From Akkermansia muciniphila (GTDB taxonomy: Bacteria > Verrucomicrobiota > Verrucomicrobiia > Limisphaerales > F1-80-MAGS106), in contig CAMBEJ010000053.1 in NCBI GenBank assembly GCA_945865375.1, positions 1 to 33,079 on the forward strand: a stretch of DNA of 33,079 nt, in the 5' to 3' direction. Positions 8,759 to 17,819 of this stretch are shown here, piece by piece (within the stretch, counting starts at the first letter, position 1; the number at the start of each line of letters is the position of its first letter). The position numbers and the translations under genes were made by a program. Under the pieces are notes generated by a model that saw nothing but the letters and a program-made list of their open reading frames with translations, ran no database searches and was not told the origin of the DNA.

Positions 8759-8955
8759 AAATCCAGAAATTCAATACCTGATAAATACGTGACGTTTGGA
8801 GTTTGGGATGATGAAAAACAACGTGAAGTCAGCAATTACCCGCGCTTCTCGAGCGTTTTGTTAAGCAAGGGAAAAGCCTCACTCCGGGTTGAGAGCACCC
8901 ACAACGTCGAGATGCACCGCGATCACCGCGACCTCAAGAACAAACAGAAAGGTTT

Positions 8956-9852
8956 ATGAAGAACACAAGACCGAGTCATGCTCAGCGTTTGCCAGGAGTT
9001 GCACAGGTTCTCAGGCGAGGGTTCACACTGATCGAACTTTTAGTGGTGATTGCGATTATTGCGATTCTCGCCGGGATGCTTTTGCCGGCGCTCGCAAAAG
9101 CCAAGACCAAGGCGCAGGGCATCTTTTGCATGAACAATAACAAATCGCTCATGCTCGCGTGGCACATGTACGCCGGAGACAACGACGACAAACTGGTGAT
9201 GAGTTTCCACGGTGGCTTGGCTCAGGGTGGTGCGGCGGCAGCCAGCGCAGCCAATTCGCCCTGGGTGCTGGGTTGGCTGGACTGGACGACTTCACCAGAT
9301 AACACCAACGTCTTGTTTTTGATCGATCCGAAATACTCCAAATTGGCCCAGTACTTCGGCAATTCTAAAAACATTTTGAAATGTCCGGCGGACAAATTTG
9401 TCGCGCCGCTGCAACTCAAGAGAGGCTGGACGGCGCGCGTGCGCAGCATGTCGGGGAACATTGGCATCGGCGACGGCAACGCGGAGACTGGTCCGTGGGG
9501 AGCATCCGTCTACAAGCACATCAAGAAGGCAGGGGATTTCACCGACCCCGGCCCGTCGGAAACCTGGGTTTATCTCGATGAAAACCCGGACAGCATCAAC
9601 GACGCTGGCTTTTTCAATCCAACAACCTTAAGCAGTTGGATCGATCAGCCCGCCTCCTATCACAATGGCGCAGGCACTTTGGCTTTCGCCGACGGCCACG
9701 CCGAAGTTCACAAGTGGAGAGGATCGCTCAAAACCCGCCAAGCGCTGTCTGTGCGCTACTCCTCAGGTGTGACAGCACTTTCGGTTAAAAATGATCCTGA
9801 TACTAAATGGTTGAGTGATCGCGGCGGGCGTTTGCCTGGTAAAAGTCTCTGA
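8956..9852 (+). CDS. type II secretion/pilin-like prepilin protein with H-X9-DG motif
   Basis: Secreted pseudopilin-like protein, 298 aa. The class III leader ends at [31 protein letters not shown]: prepilin peptidase would cut after the Gly, leaving Phe +1 and Glu +5, followed by the hydrophobic helix that packs in the pilus core. The C-terminal [21 protein letters not shown] is the H-X9-DG motif typical of the very expanded prepilin-like families of Verrucomicrobia and Planctomycetes. An AGAAAGG ribosome binding site lies a few bases before the ATG. The 76-bp gap to the next gene would allow co-transcription. Confidence 0.88.
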   Translation: MKNTRPSHAQRLPGVAQVLRRGFTLIELLVVIAIIAILAGMLLPALAKAKTKAQGIFCMNNNKSLMLAWHMYAGDNDDKLVMSFHGGLAQGGAAAASAANSPWVLGWLDWTTSPDNTNVLFLIDPKYSKLAQYFGNSKNILKCPADKFVAPLQLKRGWTARVRSMSGNIGIGDGNAETGPWGASVYKHIKKAGDFTDPGPSETWVYLDENPDSINDAGFFNPTTLSSWIDQPASYHNGAGTLAFADGHAEVHKWRGSLKTRQALSVRYSSGVTALSVKNDPDTKWLSDRGGRLPGKSL

Positions 9853-9928
9853 GATCGATTGATCCGGTCGGCACCGGCTATCAGGAAGAATTGAAGCTCT
9901 TTGATGGCATTCACGGGCTCCCCGCAAG

Positions 9929-12514
9929 ATGGATCCAACACGAGTGCACGACCGGAACCACAGATACTTAGCCCCGCTGCGGCAAGAAGCGCGCGCGGAT
10001 CTGCTCGGGCGTGTGCTCGGCACCCTGGGATCACTGCTTGTTTTCTCCCTGGTCATCGCCGCCAATCCGCCGAATTATGAAAGGCACTGGTCGTTCGAGC
10101 CCGTGACCAGGCCCAGTCTCCCCATCGGCGTGGCGTCAGCACCGACTGAAATTGATCGTTTTATCCTTGCCTCGCTTCGAGCCCGCGGTTTGTCACTGTC
10201 GAAACCCATCCCGGCGTGGCAGTGGATCCGTCGCGCTACCTTCGACCTCACCGGATTGCCACCGACCTGGGAGGAAGTCGGTGCTTTTGTCCAGGATTCC
10301 TCTCCGGAAGCCCGAGAAAAGGTGATTGACCGTTTGTTGAGTTCTCCCCGCTACGGCGAACGCTGGGGCCGCCACTGGCTCGATCTGGCCCGTTACGCCG
10401 ACACCCACGGCGGAAGCGCCATTGGGTTCACCAAGTTCCCGTTTTCCTACACCTATCGGGACTACGTCATCCGCGCCTTCAACGCAGACCTCCCCTACAA
10501 TCGGTTTGTGACGGAACAACTGGCCGCCGACCAATTGGGACTCGACGAGCAGGACGACGCGCTTGCGGGACTGGGCTTCCTGACAGTCGGCATGCAATAC
10601 CGGAATCGCCATGACGTGATCGATGACCAGATCGACGTCATCTCCAGAGGGTTGATGGGGCTAACCATCGCCTGCGCGCGCTGCCACGACCACAAATTCG
10701 ATCCCATCTCCACCGAGGACTACTACGGGCTTTATGCCACCCTAGCCAGCAGTCGAACGCCCGACGAACTGCCGGTCATCGGTCAACGCAAGGATGAGGA
10801 GTCGCACCGTGAATACCTCCGCGAACTGGCACGCCGCCAGGCGAGTCACGATGACATGGCGGCCGAGCAAAACGAGGTGATGCGCGGCCGACTCAGAGCT
10901 CAGGTGGGATTGTATCTGCGCGAAATCGCCAAAGGCACTCCCGAACAGGACACCTCCACGGCGTTCCTCTCCTATCGAACCGACGACCTGCGGCCCTTGG
11001 TGCTGAACCGCTGGCAGGATTACGTGAGAAAAATGTCCGACAACGACCCGGTGTTCGGCCCCTGGGTGCGCCTTTCCCGTTTGGGATCAACCCATTTCAG
11101 CGAGGCGTCCAACCGCCTCGTTCGAACGTTGGAAACGGAAAATGGGGACCCGACCAAATTCAAGGAGCTACAGCGGCTCACGACCGAAGCGCCGCGCTGG
11201 AACCCGAGGGTGCTGGAATCGATCTCAAAGAAGTCACCCCAGTCCATGACCGACGTCGCGGATGCCTATGGCGAACTGTTTTCCAGTGTGCATCAGGGTT
11301 GGTTGAAGAGCCTCCAAAACGCCTCAGGCGAGGCAGCGCCTGGCGCCGAAATCGTGCCGGATGAAGACCGGAAGCAACTCGAGATCAATAGCGCGGTCAA
11401 CCGCCAACTGCGCCGTCATCTTTACTCCAACAACACGCCAACCGCAGTCCCCGAGGATCTTGCGGCGCATCTGTTGAATCGGACAGTGAACGACAACCTG
11501 AGCGGGCGTCGTGGTGCCATTCACGATCACCATCTCAGCTCGGCCGGGTCCCCGGCCCGTGCGATGGCGCTCAAGGAGGATCCAGCTCCTGAACCGTTTC
11601 ACGTGCTCAAGCGAGGGAATCCGCTCAGCCGCGGCGTCGTGGTCCCCGCACGATTCCTGGCCGTGCTGGGATCCACAAACGCCCAGCCTTTCCTGGACGG
11701 ACGGCGCAGGCTCGGGCTTGCCCAATCGGTGGTCTCTCCCGACAACCCGTTGACTCGTCGGGTCCTGGTGAACTGGGTCTGGCAACATCACTTCGGACAA
11801 GGGTTGGTGAGGACCCCGGACGACTGGGGCAAGAGGGGGAACAGGCCGTCCCATCCGGAGTTGCTGGATAACCTGGCATCCGTGTTCGCGGAGAACGGTT
11901 GGTCCCTGAAGAAACTGCACCGCCGTATTATGCTGTCCGCAACCTACGCGCAGGCTGCGGTGGAGGATGCGCGGGCGCGCACGGTCGACTCTGACAACGA
12001 ACTCCTTTGGCGCATGCCTCGGCACCGCCTTGACCTGGAGACGATGCTGGACTCGATGCTGGCGGTCTCCGGGGAACTGGACCTGACACTGGGAGGGCGA
12101 CCCTTCGACCGTCAAGCGCAGCCCGGCGCTCTGCGACGAAGCGTTTATGCGTTCGTGAATCGCGACATCGTTTCAAGCCTCTCGAGCACATTCGACGCGG
12201 CGAACCCGAGTTCCTGCACCGCCAAGCGCCCGGAAACGAGCGTCCCGCAGCAAACCCTCTTTGCGCTGAACTCGGAGTTCATACAGGACCGAGCCGCGGC
12301 CCTCGCGGCGCTGACAGCGCGCTCCGCAGGCGGCGACGACACGACGCGGATCCGGAATTTGTATGGGCGCGTGTTCTCGCGCGAACCGGAGCCAGAGGAA
12401 CAAGAGCGGCTGCTGAAGTTTAAGCGCGCTGCGGCTGAATCATCCCCGGCAACCGCCTGGCAACAGGTCGCGCATGTCCTGCTGGCTGCAAACGAGTTTG
12501 CCTTCATCGATTAG
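9929..12514 (+). CDS. DUF1549/DUF1553 secreted protein
   Basis: Exported PVC-specific protein, 861 aa, function unknown; the family usually pairs with DUF1501 proteins, as it does here. A hydrophobic segment (LGTLGSLLVFSLVIA, about 31-45) would be the signal; a GTG at 10013 just before it is an alternative start. DUF1549 covers about 65-275 (IDRFILASLRARG, RRATFDLTGLPPTWEEV, RYGERWGRHWLDLARYADT) and carries CARCHDHKFDPI, a CxxCH heme-type motif. DUF1553 covers about 560-850 (NPLTRRVLVNWVWQHHFG, RRIMLSATYAQ, ETSVPQQTLFALNS). The N-terminal PSD1 cytochrome-like domain of many relatives is absent. Confidence 0.88.
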   Translation: MDPTRVHDRNHRYLAPLRQEARADLLGRVLGTLGSLLVFSLVIAANPPNYERHWSFEPVTRPSLPIGVASAPTEIDRFILASLRARGLSLSKPIPAWQWIRRATFDLTGLPPTWEEVGAFVQDSSPEAREKVIDRLLSSPRYGERWGRHWLDLARYADTHGGSAIGFTKFPFSYTYRDYVIRAFNADLPYNRFVTEQLAADQLGLDEQDDALAGLGFLTVGMQYRNRHDVIDDQIDVISRGLMGLTIACARCHDHKFDPISTEDYYGLYATLASSRTPDELPVIGQRKDEESHREYLRELARRQASHDDMAAEQNEVMRGRLRAQVGLYLREIAKGTPEQDTSTAFLSYRTDDLRPLVLNRWQDYVRKMSDNDPVFGPWVRLSRLGSTHFSEASNRLVRTLETENGDPTKFKELQRLTTEAPRWNPRVLESISKKSPQSMTDVADAYGELFSSVHQGWLKSLQNASGEAAPGAEIVPDEDRKQLEINSAVNRQLRRHLYSNNTPTAVPEDLAAHLLNRTVNDNLSGRRGAIHDHHLSSAGSPARAMALKEDPAPEPFHVLKRGNPLSRGVVVPARFLAVLGSTNAQPFLDGRRRLGLAQSVVSPDNPLTRRVLVNWVWQHHFGQGLVRTPDDWGKRGNRPSHPELLDNLASVFAENGWSLKKLHRRIMLSATYAQAAVEDARARTVDSDNELLWRMPRHRLDLETMLDSMLAVSGELDLTLGGRPFDRQAQPGALRRSVYAFVNRDIVSSLSSTFDAANPSSCTAKRPETSVPQQTLFALNSEFIQDRAAALAALTARSAGGDDTTRIRNLYGRVFSREPEPEEQERLLKFKRAAAESSPATAWQQVAHVLLAANEFAFID

Positions 12515-12682
12515 ATTCTTAATTTCAAAAACTCATTGAATTATCTCTCAGACTTTGACCACGGATGTCACGGATATCACCGATGGTAAAGGGATTCCTC
12601 GGTGGTTTTTATCCGTGCCATCCGTGTTATCCGTGGTTAAAATTTCAACTATCTTTGGCTAGAGTTTTAAACGCATCCACTC
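12515..12682 (+). repeat. spacer with inverted tandem CACGGAT arms, shared with 19205-19392
   Basis: The 168 bp between the DUF1553 and DUF1501 genes hold an imperfect hairpin. The left arm (12558-12586) is built from ACCACGGAT, CACGGAT and CACCGAT units. The right arm (12611-12638) is ATCCGTG, CATCCGTG and TATCCGTGGT. The loop is about 24 bases. The outer parts, ATTATCTCTCAGA before and CCGTGGTTAAAATTT...CTTTGGCTA after, recur in the equivalent spacer of the minus-strand operon. It could act as a processing or attenuation hairpin, or be a second type of repeat element. Confidence 0.7.
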
Positions 12683-14074
12683 ATGAATTGCCGGCTTCCA
12701 TCCACGCGACGGGACTTTCTAAGGCGTTGCGGCATGGGCTTCGGCTCGCTGGCTTTGGCCGACCTCTTGTCCCAGCCCTCACAGGCGGGCGAAGCGGCCC
12801 CACATTTCCAACCGCGCGCGCGAAGCGTGATCCACGTGTTTCTAAACGGAGGCATGTCACAAGTTGACACGTTCGACCCCAAACCCGAGTTGACCCGACG
12901 CGGCGGACAGATGCTTCCATTTGAAAACTTGCAGACCGAACGGAGGACCGGGGTCGCCTTGCCGTCGCCATTCACTTTCAAAAACCACGGCCAGAGCGGC
13001 ATCCCGATCAGTGACATTTTCCCGCACCTCTCGCAGTGCGCCGATGAATTGGCCGTGGTCCGGTCGATGTATGCCGAACTGCCGAGCCATGAGCTGTCGT
13101 TAATGCTCATGAACACTGGCGACCAGCGCCAGGTGCGTCCGAGCATGGGCTCGTGGCTGACTTGGGGGATGGGTTCCGAAAACCAGAACCTGCCCGGGTT
13201 CATAGCGCTTTGTCCCGGAGGATTGCCGGTCGGAGGAGCGGCAAACTGGCGTTCCGCTTTTTTGCCAGGATCGTATCAAGGCACCCATGTGGACTCCTCT
13301 CAGAGCGATCCCAGGAAGCTCATTGACCATATCCGCAATGGGCGACTCACCGCCGAAGCCCAGCGGGAACAGTTCGAGGTGTTAAGGGCGTTGAACGCTC
13401 AGCATCTTGAGTCCCGTCCTGGAGAAGCCGCGTTGGAGTCCCGCATTCGTTCCTTCGAACTGGCTTATCGGATGCAACTGGAGGCGACCGACGCTTTTGA
13501 TGTCCAACAGGAGCCGGAGTATATCAGGAAGGCTTACGGCGAAGGGCCGCAAAACCGGCAATTGCTCATCGCACGGCGACTGGTGGAGCGCGGTGTCCGG
13601 TTTGTGCAAACATGGCATGGAAATCTGCAACCGTGGGACAGCCACTCAAACATTCGCGATGAGCATCGCAAGGTGGCCAACGAGTGTGATCAGGGCCTGG
13701 GGGCGCTCATTATGGATCTGAAGCAGCGCGGGTTGTTGGAGACGACGCTGGTCCTTTGCACGGGAGAGTTCGGCCGCACGCCTTCAGTGGAAATGGGGCA
13801 GAACGGCTCGGGGGCGGCGCAAGGCCGTGACCACAATCATTGGGGATTTTCCCTGTGGCTTGCTGGCGGTGGGATCAAGGGCGGCACTATTTACGGCGCG
13901 ACAGACCAGTTCGGATTCCGCGCGGTTGAGAATCCAGTCTCCATCCATGACCTCCATGCCACAATGCTGCGTCTGCTGGGCTATGACCACGAACGCCTGA
14001 CCTACCGCTACGCCGGCCGCGACTTCCGTCTCACCGACATTCATGGCCAGGTCGTGCGCGGGATCATCGCCTGA
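12683..14074 (+). CDS. DUF1501 protein with twin-arginine signal
   Basis: Predicted exported protein of 463 aa with an alkaline phosphatase/sulfatase-like fold; activity not established. It opens with a Tat signal (STRRDFLRRCGMGFGSLALADLL). Family blocks follow: IHVFLNGGMSQVDTFDPKPE, RSMYAELPSHE, GERGVRFVQTWHG-type strand (LVERGVRFVQTWHG), TGEFGRTP, and GRDHNHWGFSLWLAGGGIKGG. It is paired with the upstream DUF1549/DUF1553 gene and probably secreted folded, while that partner follows the Sec route. Confidence 0.88.
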   Translation: MNCRLPSTRRDFLRRCGMGFGSLALADLLSQPSQAGEAAPHFQPRARSVIHVFLNGGMSQVDTFDPKPELTRRGGQMLPFENLQTERRTGVALPSPFTFKNHGQSGIPISDIFPHLSQCADELAVVRSMYAELPSHELSLMLMNTGDQRQVRPSMGSWLTWGMGSENQNLPGFIALCPGGLPVGGAANWRSAFLPGSYQGTHVDSSQSDPRKLIDHIRNGRLTAEAQREQFEVLRALNAQHLESRPGEAALESRIRSFELAYRMQLEATDAFDVQQEPEYIRKAYGEGPQNRQLLIARRLVERGVRFVQTWHGNLQPWDSHSNIRDEHRKVANECDQGLGALIMDLKQRGLLETTLVLCTGEFGRTPSVEMGQNGSGAAQGRDHNHWGFSLWLAGGGIKGGTIYGATDQFGFRAVENPVSIHDLHATMLRLLGYDHERLTYRYAGRDFRLTDIHGQVVRGIIA

Positions 14075-14326
14075 GATTCAGGCTCGAATCCTGCCCCAAG
14101 ATGAACGAACACACACTCAACCACCTGGGTCAACCAGTTGGGCTCTCTTCATTCGCGTGGAGTCACTTGATTCGCGGGCACTTTTCCCAACGGTTCCCAT
14201 TTTGGAGAGCTCGATCTTCCTGAGGTTCCCTTTCTGCGGTTGATTCCTTTCCATCTTCGCGTCGTCTGTTCAAATCAGATTGGTTTCGTGGTTCCAAAGC
14301 CCTGAAATGCCCTTAAACTCCGCCGC

Positions 14327-15343
14327 ATGTCGTTTAGACCCAGAGTAGCCGTCATCGGGACCGGATCGTTGGGCAAGGAGCATGCGCGTCTTTACGCCGA
14401 CCTGGCCAAAACCGGCGAGGTGGAGTTTTCGGGAGTGTATGACACCTCCGTTGAGGCCGCTCGCAAAGTCGCGGAAAAGCACGGTGTACCCGTATTCGCG
14501 ACCTTGACCGCCGCCGCCTCCGGGGCGGATGCTTTCAGTGTGGTCACCCCCACCGTGACCCACTTTGATGTCGCCCAAACACTTCTCAACCAACGCAAGC
14601 ATGTGTTGGTGGAAAAGCCCATGACGGACAACTCCAGCCAGGCCGCCGAGCTCATCTCTCTGGCTCTGAATAATCGATGCGTCTTACAGGTGGGCCATGT
14701 GGAACGGTTCAATCCCGTTTTCACTTACTTGAAAAAAGTGGCCACCCACCCGCGCTTCATCGAGTCCCATCGATTGTCCCCCTACCCCGCCCGTAGCATC
14801 GACATCGGGGTGGTGCTGGACCTTATGATCCATGACCTCGACATCTTGCTCGCATTCGTGGGTGAGCCCGTGGTGAGTGTCGATGCCGTGGGAATTCCTG
14901 TGCTGAGCAAGAACGAGGACATTGCCAATGCCAGGATTCGGTTCGCCAACGGCTGCGTCGCGAACCTGACCGCAAGCCGGATCAGTCCCGAGCGGCTACG
15001 CAAAATCCGTGTGTTCAGCGGAGGCGAAAAACCGGTTTACATCTCTCTCGATTACCGAGCCCAGGAAGGTTTCATTTATCGGCTGGCGCGCAACGACGAA
15101 TCGGAGTCGTCCTTGTTGAAAAAGCTGCTGGGGAGCAAGGATTCCGCGATCGTGAGCGAGTTCGGCGGCAAACGGATCGTCCGGGAACCGGTTCCCATCA
15201 ACAAAGAGGAGCCGCTGCGGCTAGAGTTGAAGAGCTTCATTCAGTGCGTCGGGCTGCGCCAGTCGCCCGTGGTCTCGGGAGAATCCGCCAAACGCGCCCT
15301 GGATCTCGCCTTTGAAATCACCGAGCTCATCAAGAAGACGTGA
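14327..15343 (+). CDS. Gfo/Idh/MocA family oxidoreductase coupled to lpxB
   Basis: NAD(P)-dependent sugar oxidoreductase, 338 aa. The Rossmann dinucleotide site is VIGTGSLGKEHARLY (10-23). The family EKP motif is at 96-98 (VLVEKPMTDN). The His-bearing segment DLMIHDLDILL lies in the C-terminal substrate domain. The stop overlaps the lpxB GTG start by four bases (GTGA), so the two are translationally coupled. Similar genes beside lipid A genes elsewhere encode GnnA, which oxidises UDP-GlcNAc on the way to 3-amino lipid A, but a GnnB transaminase is not in this window. The substrate is therefore inferred from context only. Confidence 0.85.
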   Translation: MSFRPRVAVIGTGSLGKEHARLYADLAKTGEVEFSGVYDTSVEAARKVAEKHGVPVFATLTAAASGADAFSVVTPTVTHFDVAQTLLNQRKHVLVEKPMTDNSSQAAELISLALNNRCVLQVGHVERFNPVFTYLKKVATHPRFIESHRLSPYPARSIDIGVVLDLMIHDLDILLAFVGEPVVSVDAVGIPVLSKNEDIANARIRFANGCVANLTASRISPERLRKIRVFSGGEKPVYISLDYRAQEGFIYRLARNDESESSLLKKLLGSKDSAIVSEFGGKRIVREPVPINKEEPLRLELKSFIQCVGLRQSPVVSGESAKRALDLAFEITELIKKT

Positions 15344-16554
15344 CTCCGATCTCCAAATGCATGGTCATCGCCGGCGAAGCCAGCGGGGACGGGCTCGCAG
15401 CCGAGTTGGTTTTGGCTCTTCGAGAGCATCCGCAGGTCAAAGCGCAACCATGGCCAATCGATTTTTTTGGCGCGGGCGGACCGCGCCTAGCCGCCGTCGG
15501 CGTGTCGTTGCACTGCGACATGACCGCGCATTCCGTTGTGGGTTTGCTGGAAGTCGTCAGGAAATATCGCGAGTTCAAACGTCTCTTCGGTGAACTCTTG
15601 CAACTGGCCTTCGACAACCTGCCGGACCTCATCATTCTGGTGGATTTCGCGGGGTTCAACCGGCGTTTTGCGGCGGCCCTGCGCCGTCGTCTGCGCTCAC
15701 CGGTGCAACCGTTCCACAACTGGGAACCGAAGCTGGTGTATTACGTGTCGCCGCAAGTCTGGGCCTCGCGCCCCGGGCGCGCCCGAACCCTCGCGAGGGA
15801 TCTCGATCTTTTGTTGAGCATTTTTCCGTTCGAAAAAGAATGGTATGCGCGGGCCACACCCGAGTTGCGTGTGGAATTCATCGGGCACCCGCTGCTCGAC
15901 CGTTATCCTCGGGTGTGGGTCAACCAGCGGGTCGCCGTGGCGTCACAGATCGACAACCGCCCGCCTGCGGCACTCCATGACCACGGTGTCCTGTTGCCTG
16001 GAAGCCGGCCTGGGGAACTCCGCCAGCATCTGCCGCCCATGCTCGAAGCCGTTCGCATTCTCCAGTCGAAAACGGCGTTGAAATGGCACATGATTCTGCC
16101 AACCCCGGCCCTGCTGGAGATCGCGGCGAATCAAGTCTCCCAAAGCGGATTGCCCATCCAATGCTCCGTCGGAAATCTGGCGGAAACCCTCGCAGGAGCG
16201 CGGGTGGCCATCGCGTCCACAGGCACTGTGACCTTGGAACTGGCGTTCTTCCGCGTCCCGACCGTCGCGATCTACAAAACCTCGTGGACCACGTTCCAAA
16301 TCGGCAAACGTATCATCCAAGTTCCTTTCCTCGCCATGCCGAACTTGCTCGCCAATAAACCCATTTTTCCAGAGCTCATCCAGGACGAGGCAACCGGTGA
16401 AAAAATCGCCCGTGCCGCGCTCCCAATTATTCTGGACGAGGCGCTGCAAAAACGAATCCGAACAAAACTGGATGAAGTGATCGCTTCCCTCGGCGAACCC
16501 GGGGCCTGCGCCCGGGGGGCTCTTGATATTGTCAGCCTGTTCCTGGAGAAGTAG
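15340..16554 (+). CDS. lpxB: lipid-A-disaccharide synthase
   Basis: GT19 glycosyltransferase that joins UDP-2,3-diacylglucosamine to lipid X to form the lipid A disaccharide at the inner membrane, 404 aa. Seen: the N-terminal AGEASGD signature (11-17), FGAGGPRLAAVG, LIILVDFAGFNRRFA, YYVSPQVWAS, FIGHPLLD, LLPGSRPGEL and the nucleotide-sugar site ASTGTVTLELAFFRVPTVAIYKTS. The start is the GTG that overlaps the oxidoreductase stop; an ATG at 15361 is a possible alternative. It faces the WD40 gene, with foldback copy B between their 3' ends. Confidence 0.93.
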   Translation: MTPISKCMVIAGEASGDGLAAELVLALREHPQVKAQPWPIDFFGAGGPRLAAVGVSLHCDMTAHSVVGLLEVVRKYREFKRLFGELLQLAFDNLPDLIILVDFAGFNRRFAAALRRRLRSPVQPFHNWEPKLVYYVSPQVWASRPGRARTLARDLDLLLSIFPFEKEWYARATPELRVEFIGHPLLDRYPRVWVNQRVAVASQIDNRPPAALHDHGVLLPGSRPGELRQHLPPMLEAVRILQSKTALKWHMILPTPALLEIAANQVSQSGLPIQCSVGNLAETLAGARVAIASTGTVTLELAFFRVPTVAIYKTSWTTFQIGKRIIQVPFLAMPNLLANKPIFPELIQDEATGEKIARAALPIILDEALQKRIRTKLDEVIASLGEPGACARGALDIVSLFLEK

Positions 16555-16653
16555 CGGAGCGGCTTCCCGAGTCGTGTTACGGCACAGGCGGTTACCCATC
16601 CAGTTCAGGTGTGTTCACGGAATCTTCTCCGGACGGCTCGGCTCTCTTAACGG

Positions 16654-16850
16654 TCAGACCTCAGTAAAACCGGTTGAAATCGTGATCTGGACGCGCAACC
16701 CCAATTCCTCCATTTTTCCTAATCGTAATCGTAATCGTAATCCTCGGGTGTTGCCCTTGAAACAGAGGGGTGGATTACGATTACGATTAGGAGCGCGAAA
16801 TTGGAGTGGCTCGAGCACAAGGCTGAGCAGGGTCGTTTTACTGAGTTCTT
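16654..16850 (+). mobile_element. foldback MITE-like element, copy B
   Basis: Non-coding element of about 195 bp. The left end TCAGACCTCAGTAAAAC and right end GTTTTACTGAGT are inverted repeats. The core arms TCCTAATCGTAATCGTAATC (16717-16736) and its exact complement (16773-16792) form a 20-bp perfect stem; the left arm has one extra hexamer. A 9-bp direct repeat TCTTAACGG flanks it (16645-16653, 16847-16855). Aligning its right end with copies A and C leaves a 5-bp duplication AACGG, so the exact boundary is ambiguous by four bases. It lies between convergent lpxB and WD40 genes and supplies the WD40 stop codon. Confidence 0.8.
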
Positions 16851-17806
16851 AACGGCACCAACGTCACATTTCCTTGCCAATCACCTGCGGCGACCGTTCC
16901 GCCATCGACACTCACAGCTAGTGAGTAAACCCAGTCGGGGGAGACGTTCCAGGTTCGCAAGACCGCATCGTCCTCCATCCCAAATTGCCGCATCACACCG
17001 GCCTGGCCGATGGAAAAAAAGCCGGTGCCATCCCTTTTGCCGGCCAACGCGAACACCCCCCCCTCGGACCGTCGGATGATGCGAACCATCCGGCCCAAGT
17101 CTGGTTGCCAGACACGCACGGTTCCGTCAGACGAACCGCTGACGCAGAGGTGCGGCGTCGCGCCCGTGCCCGCTGGCCCTTTGGGGATGAAGGCCAACGC
17201 GTTGACGCTGTCGGTGTGATGACCCAACGATCGCACCAGCTTCCCGTCTACCGCGGACCACACCTTGATGGATCGGTCCGCCCCTCCGGTCAGGATCGTT
17301 CGACCGTCGGGACCATAGAGAGCACACAGCACCGGCGCGGAATGTCCCGACAACGTCATCGAATGGGTAGGAGGCATCGCATTTCGATCAACCCTCCACA
17401 CTTCCGCCTGGTGATTGACGCCGCCGACAACCAGCGATTCCCCGTTCGGGCTGAAGTCCACACACGTCGCGATGTCAAGTGTGATGGGCATCTCCCAAAC
17501 CCTTTTTCCCGTGTCCCAGTCGTATCCCACAACAGCACCCTCAACTCCGGGTGTCCCTCCCGAAACCGCCAAAAGTCTCCCATCAAATCGAAATGTGATC
17601 CCTGTGATTTTGGGCATGGCACAGGGGAGCCTTCGTTGAATCGTGCCCGAAACTCCATCGCGAATTTCCAAGCATCGAACCCCCGAGCTCACCAGAGCGC
17701 GTCCGTCCGGACTGAACGCGAGCGCCGTCACGGGTTCGGAATGCAACGCATCGATGAGCAGGCCATTAGCCCACAAAGCAGCCAGGCAGAGAAGGGCTTG
17801 CTTCAT
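16838..17806 (-). CDS. secreted WD40 repeat protein, C-terminus altered by element insertion
   Basis: Beta-propeller protein of 322 aa, probably periplasmic, with a scaffold role; partner unknown. The start is the ATG at 17806 (MKQALLCLAALWANG, a signal peptide), 13 bases after the DUF1501 stop; the open frame runs further upstream inside that gene. About six or seven WD blades are visible, for example PVTALAFSPDGRALVSSG, GHSAPVLCALYGPDGRTILTGGADRSIKVW and HTDSVNALAFIPKG...VSGSSDGTVRVW. The last two residues and the TAA come from the terminal repeat of copy B (...VPLRTQ). The empty site would read ...VPLREPSRPEKIP with a stop at 16615-16617, nine more residues after the Arg. Third or fourth gene of the operon. 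Confidence 0.85.
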   Translation of the reverse strand: MKQALLCLAALWANGLLIDALHSEPVTALAFSPDGRALVSSGVRCLEIRDGVSGTIQRRLPCAMPKITGITFRFDGRLLAVSGGTPGVEGAVVGYDWDTGKRVWEMPITLDIATCVDFSPNGESLVVGGVNHQAEVWRVDRNAMPPTHSMTLSGHSAPVLCALYGPDGRTILTGGADRSIKVWSAVDGKLVRSLGHHTDSVNALAFIPKGPAGTGATPHLCVSGSSDGTVRVWQPDLGRMVRIIRRSEGGVFALAGKRDGTGFFSIGQAGVMRQFGMEDDAVLRTWNVSPDWVYSLAVSVDGGTVAAGDWQGNVTLVPLRTQ

Positions 17807-17819
17807 CGTAAACACAAAG

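Noticed and set aside
11324-13203. Long minus-strand open frames (263 aa at 11324-12115, 178 aa at 12667-13203)
   Set aside because: They are antisense to well-supported DUF1553 and DUF1501 genes in GC-rich DNA, and their composition is rich in Arg/Pro without any domain.
14075-14326. Possible feature in the 252-bp gap before the oxidoreductase gene
   Set aside because: No repeat, hairpin, RNA motif or convincing open frame was found.
16645-16653. Reading the copy B target duplication firmly as 9 bp
   Set aside because: Copies A and C show 5-bp duplications, and four of the nine bases overlap the expected right terminal repeat, so only AACGG is needed.
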